Below are positions 1 to 7,894 of a stretch of 64,000 nt of DNA, piece after piece. The notes under the pieces are model-generated. The model made no database searches and had not been told where the DNA came from. It was given only the letters and a program-made list of their open reading frames with translations. The DNA lies in assembly GCA_040399325.1 (NCBI GenBank), contig JBBASJ010000002.1, forward strand, positions 42,311-106,310. Reading direction: 5' to 3'. The first letter of the stretch is position 1; every line of letters begins with the position of its first letter. The position numbers and the translations under genes were made by a program. The DNA comes from RGUW01 sp040399325 (lineage in GTDB: Bacteria > Cyanobacteriota > Cyanobacteriia > PCC-6307 > Cyanobiaceae).

Positions 1-1
1 T

Positions 2-247
2 CAGATCCAGACCCATGGGCAACGCAACGCCCTGGTGGCACCGCTGCACTGGCTGCTCAATGGCCTCAGCGGCGGGGTCAGCGTGATCCTGTTGGCGTCG
101 GCCAGCGCTCTGCTGCTGCTTGGCATCGCCGGCATGATGCTGCCGCTCTCGCCGGGCGCCATTGTGCTGGTGTTGGCCTACTCCCTGGTGGAATTGGCCC
201 TGTGGCTCCGGCGTCCATTCATGGACGGAACCTGCACCATGGGTTGA
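2..247 (+). CDS. Small membrane protein, 5' end outside window
   Basis: The reading frame is open to the window edge, so the true start may lie upstream; the first in-window start is a GTG at 35, giving 70 residues. The product has two hydrophobic stretches, about residues 14-34 and 38-56 counted from that GTG, joined by a short Gly/Pro turn and followed by a basic LWLRRP end, as in a two-helix inner-membrane hairpin. It ends 13 bp before the ATG of the P-type-ATPase-like gene, so the two are probably co-transcribed. I do not recognise a family. A helper subunit of the downstream membrane protein is a guess from position only. Confidence 0.55.
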   Translation, partial: QIQTHGQRNALVAPLHWLLNGLSGGVSVILLASASALLLLGIAGMMLPLSPGAIVLVLAYSLVELALWLRRPFMDGTCTMG

Positions 248-260
248 GCCTCTGCGCGCC

Positions 261-2417
261 ATGGCCCTCACCAGCCTTCCACCGCAGCCCGACAGTGCCT
301 TCGTGGACTGGCAGATCGCCAGTGATCTGCCCGGTCGCCTGCGGGTGCGCCAACCAGAGCTGATCGCCTCGCCCCTGCTGCGCCATCACTGCCGTCTGAT
401 CCTGACGAGCTGCCACTGGCTGTTGCGGTTTCGGATCAACGCCCTGGCGGGGTCGGTCTGCATCGACTACCCCCACCACCGACGCGACGAGGTCCTCAAC
501 CTTCTGGGGCTGGCTCTGCAGCTGACGCCACTGGACGAATCGCTGTTGACGGTGCCCAATCCCCCCTTGTCGGGGCGAAAGGTGCAGAAGACCCTGCTGC
601 ATGGCGGGGTCTGCGCGACCCTGCTGGCGCTCGAAGGACTGGTGGCACTCCCCAGCCTGGTGATGACCGGTGCCACGCTGTTGCTGCTGTGGCCGCTGAC
701 CCGGGAGGTGATCCACCAGCTCAGCGAGCGCAGGATCACCGTCGAGACGCTTGAGCTGAGCTTTTCGGGCGTGCTGGTGGGGCGGGGACTGGCAGCCGAA
801 GCCCTGGTCGATCTGGCCATCGGTGATGCGGTCGAAGCGACCCAGAACGCCGTGGACCGCGACGACCTTCTGCTCGACAGCGACCATCTGCTCGACCGTC
901 TTGGAGACGCCGTCAACCTTGAATGCCTGGGCCCCGACGGGGCGGTGCAGCTGCTGCCACTCCATGAGGCAGCGGTCGGCATGACCATCACCCTGCGGCG
1001 GCGCCAGCACTGCTTCCTGTCGGCCAGGCTGATCAGCGGCGCGCTGGTCGTCATCACCCGCCTCGTTGATGGCGACTGGCGTCCACGCACGGTTGTTGCC
1101 GGCGATGCACTGCTGCCGGGCTCCCTGGTGATCAGCGGTGAAGCCACCGCATGCATCGAACACTGCATCCGCTCCGACCAGGCCTATGACCTGCTTCGCG
1201 AGCACCACCAGCGGCCTGAACCCGAGCCCAGCACCGCCGAACGCTGGATTCAGACCTACCGACGGGTGATGCCCCCGGTGCTCATGGGCTTGGGCGGGGT
1301 GTTTCTGGCCCAGGGTGCCGTGGAGCGCTCCCTCGCCGCCTTCCAGTTCAATCCGGTCAGTGACTGGGAAAGCCACAAGCTGGCCGCACAGATCACCGCC
1401 ATCGCCGATCTGAATCTGCACAAGCTGCGGGTTCGCCATCCCCAGGCGATCGAAAGCCTGGGTACTGTCCGCCATCTGGTGATCAGTCGCAGCTGCCTTG
1501 ATCGCATCGGCGGCATCCAGGTGTGCGAACGGATCGAAGCCAGCAACTCGGTCCGGTCGGGTTCCCTGGTGCAACTGCTGGCCGGAACACAGCGTTGGCT
1601 CTGCGGCAAGGATGGCGCCGTGATCTGGTCGCAACAGCTGCAGCAGGTTGCCGACCCCATCGCGGTCAGCAATGTCATCATCAACGACCTGTTTGAGGGC
1701 TGGCGCATCGACGCCGAGGACGGTCGCAGCTGGACCCTGCGCCAGTCCAGAAGCGATGCACCAGCACCGAAGCACCCGCACTTTCTGCCCCTGGAGGTCT
1801 GGCAGGGAAGCGAGCTGCTCGGCCGAATCGAGCTGATCCGCGAACCGGACGGCCACTGGCGCGAGACCTGCGCGCTGCTCCAGAGCATGGGCATCACCCT
1901 CCACCTCATCGCCAGCGAGCCGGTTGAGAATCTCAGGGACATCGCCACCGAACTGGGGATCAGCCCCGACCACCAACACGGCTCATGCACGGCGAGCCAG
2001 CGACTTGAACTGGTTCAGCAGCTGCAGCAGCAAGGAGCCGTCGGTTTCGTCGGCTACGTGTTGCATGATCTGCCCGCCCTGGCCCAGGCCGATGTGTCGA
2101 TTGGCCTGGATGTCGATGACGACAGCCGCTATCTCTCCTCGATCTGTGATCTGTCACTCGGCGCCGATGCTCTGTGGTTGCCGCGGCTGATCCGGATCAG
2201 CCGCGGCATGACCCGGGCCTGCAACCAGAACCTTGGCCTGCTGGGAGCCAGCCAGCTGGTCTCCTCGCTGGCGACGGCAGCAGGCTGGATTGCGCCGCTT
2301 CAGACGGTCTTGCTGGCTGACATCCCCCTGTTGCTTGCCGAACTCAACAACCTGATCGCAATGCGCACGCCCAAGTCGACTAGCCCGAAGCAGTCTCTTC
2401 CAGCGAAGGCTCACTGA
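261..2417 (+). CDS. P-type ATPase-like protein lacking catalytic motifs (HMA-like N terminus)
   Basis: About 718 residues. The N terminus (PGRLRVR near residue 24) resembles the HMA-like domain of heavy-metal P1B ATPases. The rest follows that architecture: a hydrophobic hairpin near 110-145, an actuator-like region, hydrophobic segments near 335-360, a P-domain-like region and a final hydrophobic pair. The signature residues are gone: where DKTGT should stand the protein reads VISRSC with Ser409 in place of the phosphorylated Asp, and the hinge GDGxND is GYVLHD (598-603). PALAQADVSIGL after the hinge is still recognisable. It is probably a pseudo-ATPase that cannot form the phosphoenzyme, with a structural or metal-sensing role. 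I chose the ATG at 261 because an upstream ATG at 162 lies inside the preceding gene. The 3' end overlaps the convergent antiporter gene by 38 bp. Confidence 0.75.
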   Translation: MALTSLPPQPDSAFVDWQIASDLPGRLRVRQPELIASPLLRHHCRLILTSCHWLLRFRINALAGSVCIDYPHHRRDEVLNLLGLALQLTPLDESLLTVPNPPLSGRKVQKTLLHGGVCATLLALEGLVALPSLVMTGATLLLLWPLTREVIHQLSERRITVETLELSFSGVLVGRGLAAEALVDLAIGDAVEATQNAVDRDDLLLDSDHLLDRLGDAVNLECLGPDGAVQLLPLHEAAVGMTITLRRRQHCFLSARLISGALVVITRLVDGDWRPRTVVAGDALLPGSLVISGEATACIEHCIRSDQAYDLLREHHQRPEPEPSTAERWIQTYRRVMPPVLMGLGGVFLAQGAVERSLAAFQFNPVSDWESHKLAAQITAIADLNLHKLRVRHPQAIESLGTVRHLVISRSCLDRIGGIQVCERIEASNSVRSGSLVQLLAGTQRWLCGKDGAVIWSQQLQQVADPIAVSNVIINDLFEGWRIDAEDGRSWTLRQSRSDAPAPKHPHFLPLEVWQGSELLGRIELIREPDGHWRETCALLQSMGITLHLIASEPVENLRDIATELGISPDHQHGSCTASQRLELVQQLQQQGAVGFVGYVLHDLPALAQADVSIGLDVDDDSRYLSSICDLSLGADALWLPRLIRISRGMTRACNQNLGLLGASQLVSSLATAAGWIAPLQTVLLADIPLLLAELNNLIAMRTPKSTSPKQSLPAKAH

Positions 2418-3756
2418 CCTCCACCACCAGCCATTTGTGCAGGGAGGGAAGAATCAGGCTCTTGAGCAACATGGAAATCACAACGGCGAAGCAGACAGCA
2501 TCGATCACAAAGGCTTCAGACACCGGGTTGATCACCCGCTCATAGGGGATGCCGCTCTTTTCAATCAGATCGGGAATGGTGATCGCCAGGGCCATGGAAA
2601 TAGCGCCCTTGGGAGCCCAGATGGAAAGAAATCGCTGCTCACCCGCATTGAGAAAGCTCGAACCACGGAAAAACAGGGCGACCGTGACTGGCCTGAGGAT
2701 CCAGACCACCGAAACAAGCACGATGCCGGCAACCAGCGAAGGCAGGAAGCCCTGACTGAGATCAACAGACAGACCAGCCATGAAGAAAATCAGCGATTCG
2801 CAGGCGATGTTGATCGACTCCAACTGAACGGAAAGCATCTCCTTCTCATCCTTGCTTTCTTCGCTGGAGAGCATGACGCTCACCACCAGTCCCATCACCA
2901 GACTGCAGACCAACCCCCCCTGGCCGATCCAGGAATTGAAGCCGTAGCCGATCATCACGAATCCAATGGCCAGATCGATCGACTGGGAACGCTCAACCGC
3001 AAACCGCTTGATCGCTATCGACAGGAGATAGCCCAGCACGCCACCAATGACGATCCCTTCGGAGATACTGCCGACAAAGATATTGACCGCACGCGAGAGC
3101 AGGGTGGTTGCACCCTGATTCGTGAAAAACTCAAACAGGGCATCTCCGATGATCAGGGTCATCGCTGCACTGATGGCGGTCTCGAACTCCAGCACACCGG
3201 AGACGTGATCACTGAAACGATGGACACGCTTGACCAGAAAACTGAATGAACCCCAATCCAACGGGGCGATGCAATAGGCCATGGCCATGGCGATCAACAT
3301 GGGCTGAGCGCTGGTGTTGAAGCGCGTTTCGATCGACCCGAGGGCGATATACATCACCCCGGCTCCGATCACAATCACCATCAGCACGCCCAGCACCGAC
3401 AACAGCAGCGATGGGATCAGATAGTCCTGTCGTCTGAAATAGCGGCGGCACAGCTTGACACCGCTGTAGAAAAGCAACAGACACAGCGCGATCACATGCA
3501 GGCTTTCAAAGCCCTTGTGATCAAATGTCGCCTCCGACATCGGCTGGATCGCCACCCCGGCCCCAAACAGCGCCAATGCCCCCGGCACGCCGATGCGCAG
3601 GGCGAAGCGATCGACAACGATGCTGATCACCAGCACCAGACCGATTGCCGCGAGCTGCACCGGAAAGCTGGCCAGTTGCAGAGGCTCGGGAGACTGAACG
3701 ATCGAGTCCAGTGCAGCTTCACCATGCTCGGCGGCCTGTGCCAGCAAGGCCGGCAT
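2380..3756 (-). CDS. CPA-type cation/proton antiporter, divergent
   Basis: Polytopic protein of about 458 residues with 11-13 hydrophobic segments, matching the Na+/H+ exchanger (NhaP-like CPA) fold. The early segment ending RIGVPGALALFGAGV is typical. The ion-binding segments deviate: the usual (A/T)DP motif reads APLDWGS, keeping Asp but losing Pro, and the usual ESxxND reads ETAISA, losing Asn-Asp. Near the C terminus WAPKGAISMALAITIP matches the family's (A/R)G-(A/I)SxALA segment. The protein is therefore likely a transporter with altered ion selectivity or stoichiometry. The ATG at 3756 is chosen; a TTG at 3813 would add 19 residues. Its end overlaps the convergent ATPase-like gene. Confidence 0.8.
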   Translation of the reverse strand: MPALLAQAAEHGEAALDSIVQSPEPLQLASFPVQLAAIGLVLVISIVVDRFALRIGVPGALALFGAGVAIQPMSEATFDHKGFESLHVIALCLLLFYSGVKLCRRYFRRQDYLIPSLLLSVLGVLMVIVIGAGVMYIALGSIETRFNTSAQPMLIAMAMAYCIAPLDWGSFSFLVKRVHRFSDHVSGVLEFETAISAAMTLIIGDALFEFFTNQGATTLLSRAVNIFVGSISEGIVIGGVLGYLLSIAIKRFAVERSQSIDLAIGFVMIGYGFNSWIGQGGLVCSLVMGLVVSVMLSSEESKDEKEMLSVQLESINIACESLIFFMAGLSVDLSQGFLPSLVAGIVLVSVVWILRPVTVALFFRGSSFLNAGEQRFLSIWAPKGAISMALAITIPDLIEKSGIPYERVINPVSEAFVIDAVCFAVVISMLLKSLILPSLHKWLVVEVSEPSLEETASG

Positions 3757-3874
3757 CACCGCCAGGACTGACCGATCAAAACAACTGGCGATCACGGCAA
3801 TCTCCAGGCTCAAAACCCATTGGCCGGATCGTAATCAGCATCAACGGTGGTGCCACTGACACCGCCAGCCATTG

Positions 3875-4378
3875 TCATGAATCAGCGTCGGCCGTCACTT
3901 TCCAGCTCAGACGTTGTCCCGGCCTGTTGCGGCGCCAGAACCGCAGGCCCAGGCGATCAAAGAAAGCGGCATCACCCTGCTGTTCCACGGCCGGAAGCCG
4001 TTTGAGCTGCAGAAGATCGGCGAGCTCCCGACTGTCGATCTCAATGCCTGTGCGAACAAGACGCTCGAGAATCTCCAGACGCTCGCGGAACAGCCTCAGG
4101 TCGGCGTAGAGATCGGCCTTGAACCACTGGGGCTCGATCGGAACCGGCAGCTGGCTCACAGGGCTCTCCTCGAGCACCAACTCGGCCGCCACGGATTCGG
4201 TTCCATCTCCTGCCATGCGGCTCACCAGCATGGCGGCGTCGTGGTTGCTCAGAAACGTGCGCATGCCCCGACGCATCGGGTCAAGGCCGAGACGACGGAT
4301 CAGCAGCAGCAGATCAACCCGACTGATGCCAAGCTCAGCTTCTAGACGGGACAGTGGAACGAACTCGTCGGCGGCCAT
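3875..4378 (-). CDS. Conserved hypothetical protein with N-terminal helix-turn-helix-like segment
   Basis: 167 residues and soluble. The N terminus (PLSRLEAELGISRVDLLLLIRR) looks like a short MerR- or excisionase-type winged helix used to read a motif or a partner; the middle and C terminus are charged and helical, with a likely coiled coil (LYADLRLFRERLEILERL). The gene lies directly downstream of the SDR gene: an ATG sits 5 bp beyond the SDR stop, and a TTG overlapping that stop would add three residues. The pair is presumably one operon. A DNA-binding role is inferred only from the N-terminal pattern. Confidence 0.65.
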   Translation of the reverse strand: MAADEFVPLSRLEAELGISRVDLLLLIRRLGLDPMRRGMRTFLSNHDAAMLVSRMAGDGTESVAAELVLEESPVSQLPVPIEPQWFKADLYADLRLFRERLEILERLVRTGIEIDSRELADLLQLKRLPAVEQQGDAAFFDRLGLRFWRRNRPGQRLSWKVTADADS

Positions 4379-4383
4379 GGCGA

Positions 4384-5187
4384 TCAAAGCCCCGGGCTGC
4401 TCTGCATGATGCCGCCATCGGCAAAGATCGTGGTCGCCGTGATGTAACTGGCCGCGTCACTGGCGAGGAAGCCCACCACACGAGCGATCTCCTCGGGTTG
4501 GGCCATGCGACCCAGCGGAATGGCGGCATTGAGCTTGGCCAGCAGCTCAGGATTGTTCATGGTCGAATCGTTGATGGGCGTGGCAACGGCACCAGGTCCC
4601 ACATTGACCACGGTGATGCCATGGGGCGCAAGCTCGAGCGCAGCGGTTCGCGTCATCATGCGCACGCCTCCCTTGGCACAGCAGTAGGGGGTGTTGTTGG
4701 GCATCGGCCAGTCTTCATGGACCGAGGAAATATTGATGATGCGACCGCCGCCGCCCTGGGAGATCATCTGCTTGGCAGCAAACTGAGTGGCGAAGAAGAC
4801 ACCCCGCAAATTGACATCCAGAACCTTGTCGTAGTCGTCAGGGGTGGTGTCGAGGATCGACGTGCGGGTCTCGATGCCAGCGTTGTTGACCATCACATCC
4901 AACCGTCCATAACGGCTTACCGCGGTGTCGACCAGGCGCTGCAGGTCATCCAGCTTCGACACATCAGCCTGCACACCGAAGCTGCTGCCGCCATAGCTGC
5001 CGATCTCCTTTTCGATCTCCTCGGTGGCTTCGGGGTGCGAGCGGTAATCGATCACGACCTTGGCTCCCAATTGCGCCAGGCACTCGACGATGGACCTGCC
5101 GATGCCGCTGTTCCCACCGGTGACGATCGCCACCTTGCCCGCCAGCAGCGTGGACAGGGTCTCCTGGGCATAGGGATTGGTGGTCAT
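4384..5187 (-). CDS. SDR-family oxidoreductase, glucose 1-dehydrogenase-like
   Basis: 267 residues, the normal length for a classical short-chain dehydrogenase. The cofactor loop TGGNSGIG is at 23-30, NNAG at 101-104 and the catalytic set Ser154/155, Tyr168, Lys172 (YCCAK) is intact; the C terminus has the usual FLASDAASYITA segment and DGG. Overall it resembles bacterial glucose 1-dehydrogenases, which oxidise D-glucose to gluconolactone with NAD(P)+. The substrate is not proven by sequence. It is transcribed divergently from an operon that contains an SMP-30 lactonase, which would fit lactone production followed by hydrolysis. Cytosolic, with no signal peptide. Confidence 0.88.
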   Translation of the reverse strand: MTTNPYAQETLSTLLAGKVAIVTGGNSGIGRSIVECLAQLGAKVVIDYRSHPEATEEIEKEIGSYGGSSFGVQADVSKLDDLQRLVDTAVSRYGRLDVMVNNAGIETRTSILDTTPDDYDKVLDVNLRGVFFATQFAAKQMISQGGGGRIINISSVHEDWPMPNNTPYCCAKGGVRMMTRTAALELAPHGITVVNVGPGAVATPINDSTMNNPELLAKLNAAIPLGRMAQPEEIARVVGFLASDAASYITATTIFADGGIMQSSPGL

Positions 5188-5364
5188 GGCTCAGACCGCT
5201 CAGGTCAAGTGGGATCGACCCAGAACCTAGGAGGATCTGCAGCGGCGTGCCGCCATCTGCAACACCCCTGGACAGATGGCCGTCAACACGCCACCAGAGC
5301 TCCGTAACAGTGGGTTCACAGCCCGGCAGAGCTCTCTACGGTGTCACCATCAACCCCCCAGGCC

Positions 5365-5769
5365 ATGACCGAGCCGCGGACCCGCCGAGCCATCCACAGC
5401 GACCGTTTCCCCAAGCCCGTGGCCTCCTACAGCCAGGGTTTTCAGGTGGGCGACATGCTGTTCATCACCGGACAGCTGCCGGTGGATCCAGCGACCAATC
5501 AGGTCGTTGGCAACGGTGACATCACCCTCGAAGCGCGGCAGGTGATGCGCAACATGATGGCGGTGCTCGAGGAAGCGGGCTTCAGTGCCCGCGATGTGGT
5601 CAGCGCCACCGTCTACCTGACCGACATCGACACACTCGACACCGTCGATGCGGTCTGGCAGGAGTCTTTTCCCGATGCCAACGCCTACCCCTCGCGCGCG
5701 GTGGTGGAGGTCTCGGCTCTGGTGCTGGGGATCCAGCTGGAAATCTCAGCGATCGCCATCAAGGGATGA
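5365..5769 (+). CDS. RidA family imine/enamine deaminase (cytosolic)
   Basis: 134 residues, a full-length YjgF/RidA protein. RidA hydrolyses reactive 2-imino acids to 2-keto acids and ammonia. The carboxylate-binding Arg (PSRAVVEV, Arg111) and the conserved Glu near the end (LEISAIAI, Glu126) are both present, so the protein looks active. The ATG is preferred; an upstream GTG at 5341 would add eight residues. It is the first gene of a tightly packed operon and its stop overlaps the cupin start as ATGA. A second RidA with a signal peptide lies about 11 kb away and is clearly different in sequence. Confidence 0.88.
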   Translation: MTEPRTRRAIHSDRFPKPVASYSQGFQVGDMLFITGQLPVDPATNQVVGNGDITLEARQVMRNMMAVLEEAGFSARDVVSATVYLTDIDTLDTVDAVWQESFPDANAYPSRAVVEVSALVLGIQLEISAIAIKG

Positions 5770-6239
5770 GCATGGCCATCCCTGACCCCTACAGCCTGGC
5801 CCCGGCGCCCGAAACCTACTGGCACCTGTGGTGCGACAACGATGGTGTGAGCCGCCAGCGCCAGTGCACGATCGACCGTTTTGAGCTGGGTCAGCTCGGT
5901 CCGGGCGACTCACCTCAGTTTTCACGCCAGCTGTTTGAACAGGGCAACGCCTTTGTCACCTACCTGCCGGTGGGATGGAAAGCCGACTGGCACGAAAACC
6001 ACATCCCCAAATGGATTTACGTGCTGCGGGGCGCCTGGTCGGTCGAAAGCATGGATGGCCACAAGGTGGTCATCAAGGCAGGCGAGTACTCGTTTGGAGG
6101 CGACCAGGGCTGCATCGCCAGTCCTGATGGACGCATCGGTCACCTGTCGGCCCAGGTGGGTGATGAACCCTGCGTCCAGCTGATCATCCAGCGCAACGAC
6201 GAGGCCTGGAGACAGGCACCACCAGGATTCTTCAGCTGA
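5766..6239 (+). CDS. Cupin-domain protein
   Basis: 157 residues with a single cupin barrel. Metal-ligand-like residues occur in DWHENHIPKWIYVLRG, the first cupin motif with two His, and in the later GRIGHLS segment. Proteins of this type are small non-haem metal enzymes or sugar-binding proteins; the substrate cannot be read from the sequence. Its start overlaps the RidA stop by four bases and the SMP-30 gene follows with no spacer, so the three are translationally coupled. The context (lactonase, RidA, VOC protein) suggests small-molecule oxidation or isomerisation. Confidence 0.8.
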   Translation: MSMAIPDPYSLAPAPETYWHLWCDNDGVSRQRQCTIDRFELGQLGPGDSPQFSRQLFEQGNAFVTYLPVGWKADWHENHIPKWIYVLRGAWSVESMDGHKVVIKAGEYSFGGDQGCIASPDGRIGHLSAQVGDEPCVQLIIQRNDEAWRQAPPGFFS

Positions 6240-6251
6240 GTGGACCGCCCC

Positions 6252-7169
6252 ATGAAGCAACCGTCGGTCTGCACTGAGTGTCACGATCCGCGCTTCGAGC
6301 ACCTGGTGCTGTTCAACGCCGAGCTTGAGCTGCTGGCCGATGGCTTCCGCTGGGTCGAAGGGCCGGTCTGGTTCGGTGACCACAACTGCCTGCTGTTCAA
6401 CGACATTCCCAACAACCGCACCCTGCGCTGGAGCGAGCAGCACGGCGTCACGGTGTTCCGCACACCATCGGACTATGGCAATGGCCAGACCCGGGACCGC
6501 CAGGGCCGCCTGATCTGCTGCCACCACAGCAGCCGCAGCCTGACCCGACTGGAACACGACGGGACGGTCACCAGCCTGGTGAGCCATGCCCGGGGCCATC
6601 GTCTCAATGCACCCAACGATGTGGTCGTCAAGCGCGACGGTTCGATCTGGTTCAGTGATCCCCTCTATGGCCTGATGAACGACTACGAGGGCGGTCGTCA
6701 GGAGTCGGAGCAGCCTCCGGCCGTGTATCGGTTGGATCCCGACAGTGGCGCGGTGGAGGCGGTCGCCAGCGATTTTGACGGTCCCAATGGTCTGGCCTTC
6801 TCGCCCGATGAGCGGTTGCTGTACGTGGCCGAGACCGGTGGCCCCGGCGCCGCCGAGCCGCGCCAGTGGATTCGCCGGTTCGTTGTCGGCGACGACGGCC
6901 GCAGCCTCAGCGGCGGGGAGATGTTTCACAGGATCACCCCCGGCTGGGCCGATGGTTTCAAGGTGGATGAGGCGGGCAACCTGTGGTGCAGCGCCGCCGA
7001 CGGCGTGCACTGCATCGCCCCCGATGGCACCCTGATCGGCAAGGTGCTCGTGCCGGCGCGGGTGTCCAATCTCTGTTTCGGCGACCGCCACCACAGTCGC
7101 CTGTTCATCTGCGCCTCCAAGGCCATCTACAGCCTCTTCACCAACACCCGCGGCGCCGCAGCGCCTTGA
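6252..7169 (+). CDS. SMP-30/gluconolactonase/LRE family lactonase
   Basis: About 305 residues forming a six-bladed propeller lactonase that opens sugar lactones such as gluconolactone. Family hallmarks are visible in order: WVEGPVW near the start (metal-ligand Glu), FNDIPNNR, LNAPNDVVV (Asn/Asp), WFSDPLYG, DGPNGLAFSPDE with its Asn and Asp, and a final SNLCFGD segment. An in-frame GTG at 6240 directly after the upstream stop is an alternative start that adds four residues. It sits mid-operon and is a natural partner for the divergent glucose-dehydrogenase-like SDR. No signal peptide. Confidence 0.9.
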   Translation: MKQPSVCTECHDPRFEHLVLFNAELELLADGFRWVEGPVWFGDHNCLLFNDIPNNRTLRWSEQHGVTVFRTPSDYGNGQTRDRQGRLICCHHSSRSLTRLEHDGTVTSLVSHARGHRLNAPNDVVVKRDGSIWFSDPLYGLMNDYEGGRQESEQPPAVYRLDPDSGAVEAVASDFDGPNGLAFSPDERLLYVAETGGPGAAEPRQWIRRFVVGDDGRSLSGGEMFHRITPGWADGFKVDEAGNLWCSAADGVHCIAPDGTLIGKVLVPARVSNLCFGDRHHSRLFICASKAIYSLFTNTRGAAAP

Positions 7170-7190
7170 TTGTTCGTTCCTGATCACCGC

Positions 7191-7451
7191 ATGGCCAATC
7201 CCTCCCTGGAAACATTCCTGAAACAGGTCAAGGCGGATCCCGCCCTGCTGCAGCGCCTGCAGGCCTGCCCCAACCTCGACGCCATGGCCCGGCTCGGCGC
7301 CGAACTCGGCTTTGTGTTCAGTGGCGTCGATCTGGTGCGGCACCAGGCCGAGGCCACCCTCCGCCTCAGCGAGCCTGAGCTGGAGGCGGCAGCCGCAGGG
7401 GTGAGCCTGGAGGGTCACCTGTGGCTGATGCAGATCGTCTGGCCGAACTGA
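7191..7451 (+). CDS. Nif11-domain protein without peptide core
   Basis: 86 residues. The first 50 or so match the Nif11 leader fold: short amphipathic helices with FLKQVKADPALLQRLQ, LDAMARLGAELGF and the LSEPELEAAAAG helix that normally ends a leader. In RiPP precursors this helix is followed by Gly-Gly and a Cys/Ser/Thr-rich core; here it runs into GVSLEGHLWLMQIVWPN with no GG site and no Cys, so this is not an obvious lanthipeptide precursor. ATG 21 bp after the SMP-30 stop. Its stop overlaps the next ATG as TGATG. Nif11 proteins without a core exist near nitrogen-fixation and other operons, with unknown role. Confidence 0.78.
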   Translation: MANPSLETFLKQVKADPALLQRLQACPNLDAMARLGAELGFVFSGVDLVRHQAEATLRLSEPELEAAAAGVSLEGHLWLMQIVWPN

Positions 7452-7894
7452 TGCTGTCCTGCCATCAGCTCGAGCTGCGCGATGTGCGGCTGATCGTCGC
7501 AGCGGCCCATACCGCTGCCGCCGCCCACGGCGACACCACTGGCACGGCGCGGGTGAGCATTGCCGTCGTTGATGCCGGCGGCCACCTGTTGAGCCTCGAT
7601 CGCTGCGACGGGGCCAGCCCCGCCAGCGCCGAGACCGCCATGGCCAAGGCGCGCATGGCGGCGCTCAACGGCAAAGCCACCGCCCCGCAGGAACAGGCGA
7701 TCAACAACGAGCGCCCGGCCCTGGCCCAACTGGCCGGCATCTTCGGCCAGCCCGCCGTGGCGATGGCCGGAGGAATTCCGCTGCTGCACAACGGGCATTG
7801 TCTCGGCGCTATCGGCGTCTCGGGCATGACACCCGAGATCGACCTGGCCATTGCCGAAGCAGGCGCAGCCATTGTCACAACACTGACGCCATGA
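7451..7894 (+). CDS. GlcG/HbpS family protein
   Basis: 147 residues with the haem-degrading-like HbpS/GlcG alpha-beta fold. Recognisable blocks are SIAVVDAGGHLLSLDRCDGA, the AKARMAALNG helix, AVAMAGGIPL and GAIGVSGMTPE. Members bind haem, cobalamin or unknown ligands and often sit in glycolate or sugar-oxidation operons; the actual ligand is unknown here. An ATG overlapping the Nif11 stop is chosen; an in-frame GTG at 7421 would extend it by ten residues inside the Nif11 gene. Its stop overlaps the VOC gene start as ATGA. Confidence 0.85.
   Translation: MLSCHQLELRDVRLIVAAAHTAAAAHGDTTGTARVSIAVVDAGGHLLSLDRCDGASPASAETAMAKARMAALNGKATAPQEQAINNERPALAQLAGIFGQPAVAMAGGIPLLHNGHCLGAIGVSGMTPEIDLAIAEAGAAIVTTLTP

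Noticed and set aside
219..1979. Long minus-strand open frame opposite the P-type-ATPase-like gene
   Set aside because: Gln- and Gly-rich shadow of the GC-rich plus-strand gene. The plus strand shows recognisable P-ATPase blocks and this frame has no domain.
7191..7451. Lanthipeptide (prochlorosin-like) precursor
   Set aside because: No Gly-Gly cleavage site, Cys or core region after the Nif11 leader, and no modification enzyme in the operon.
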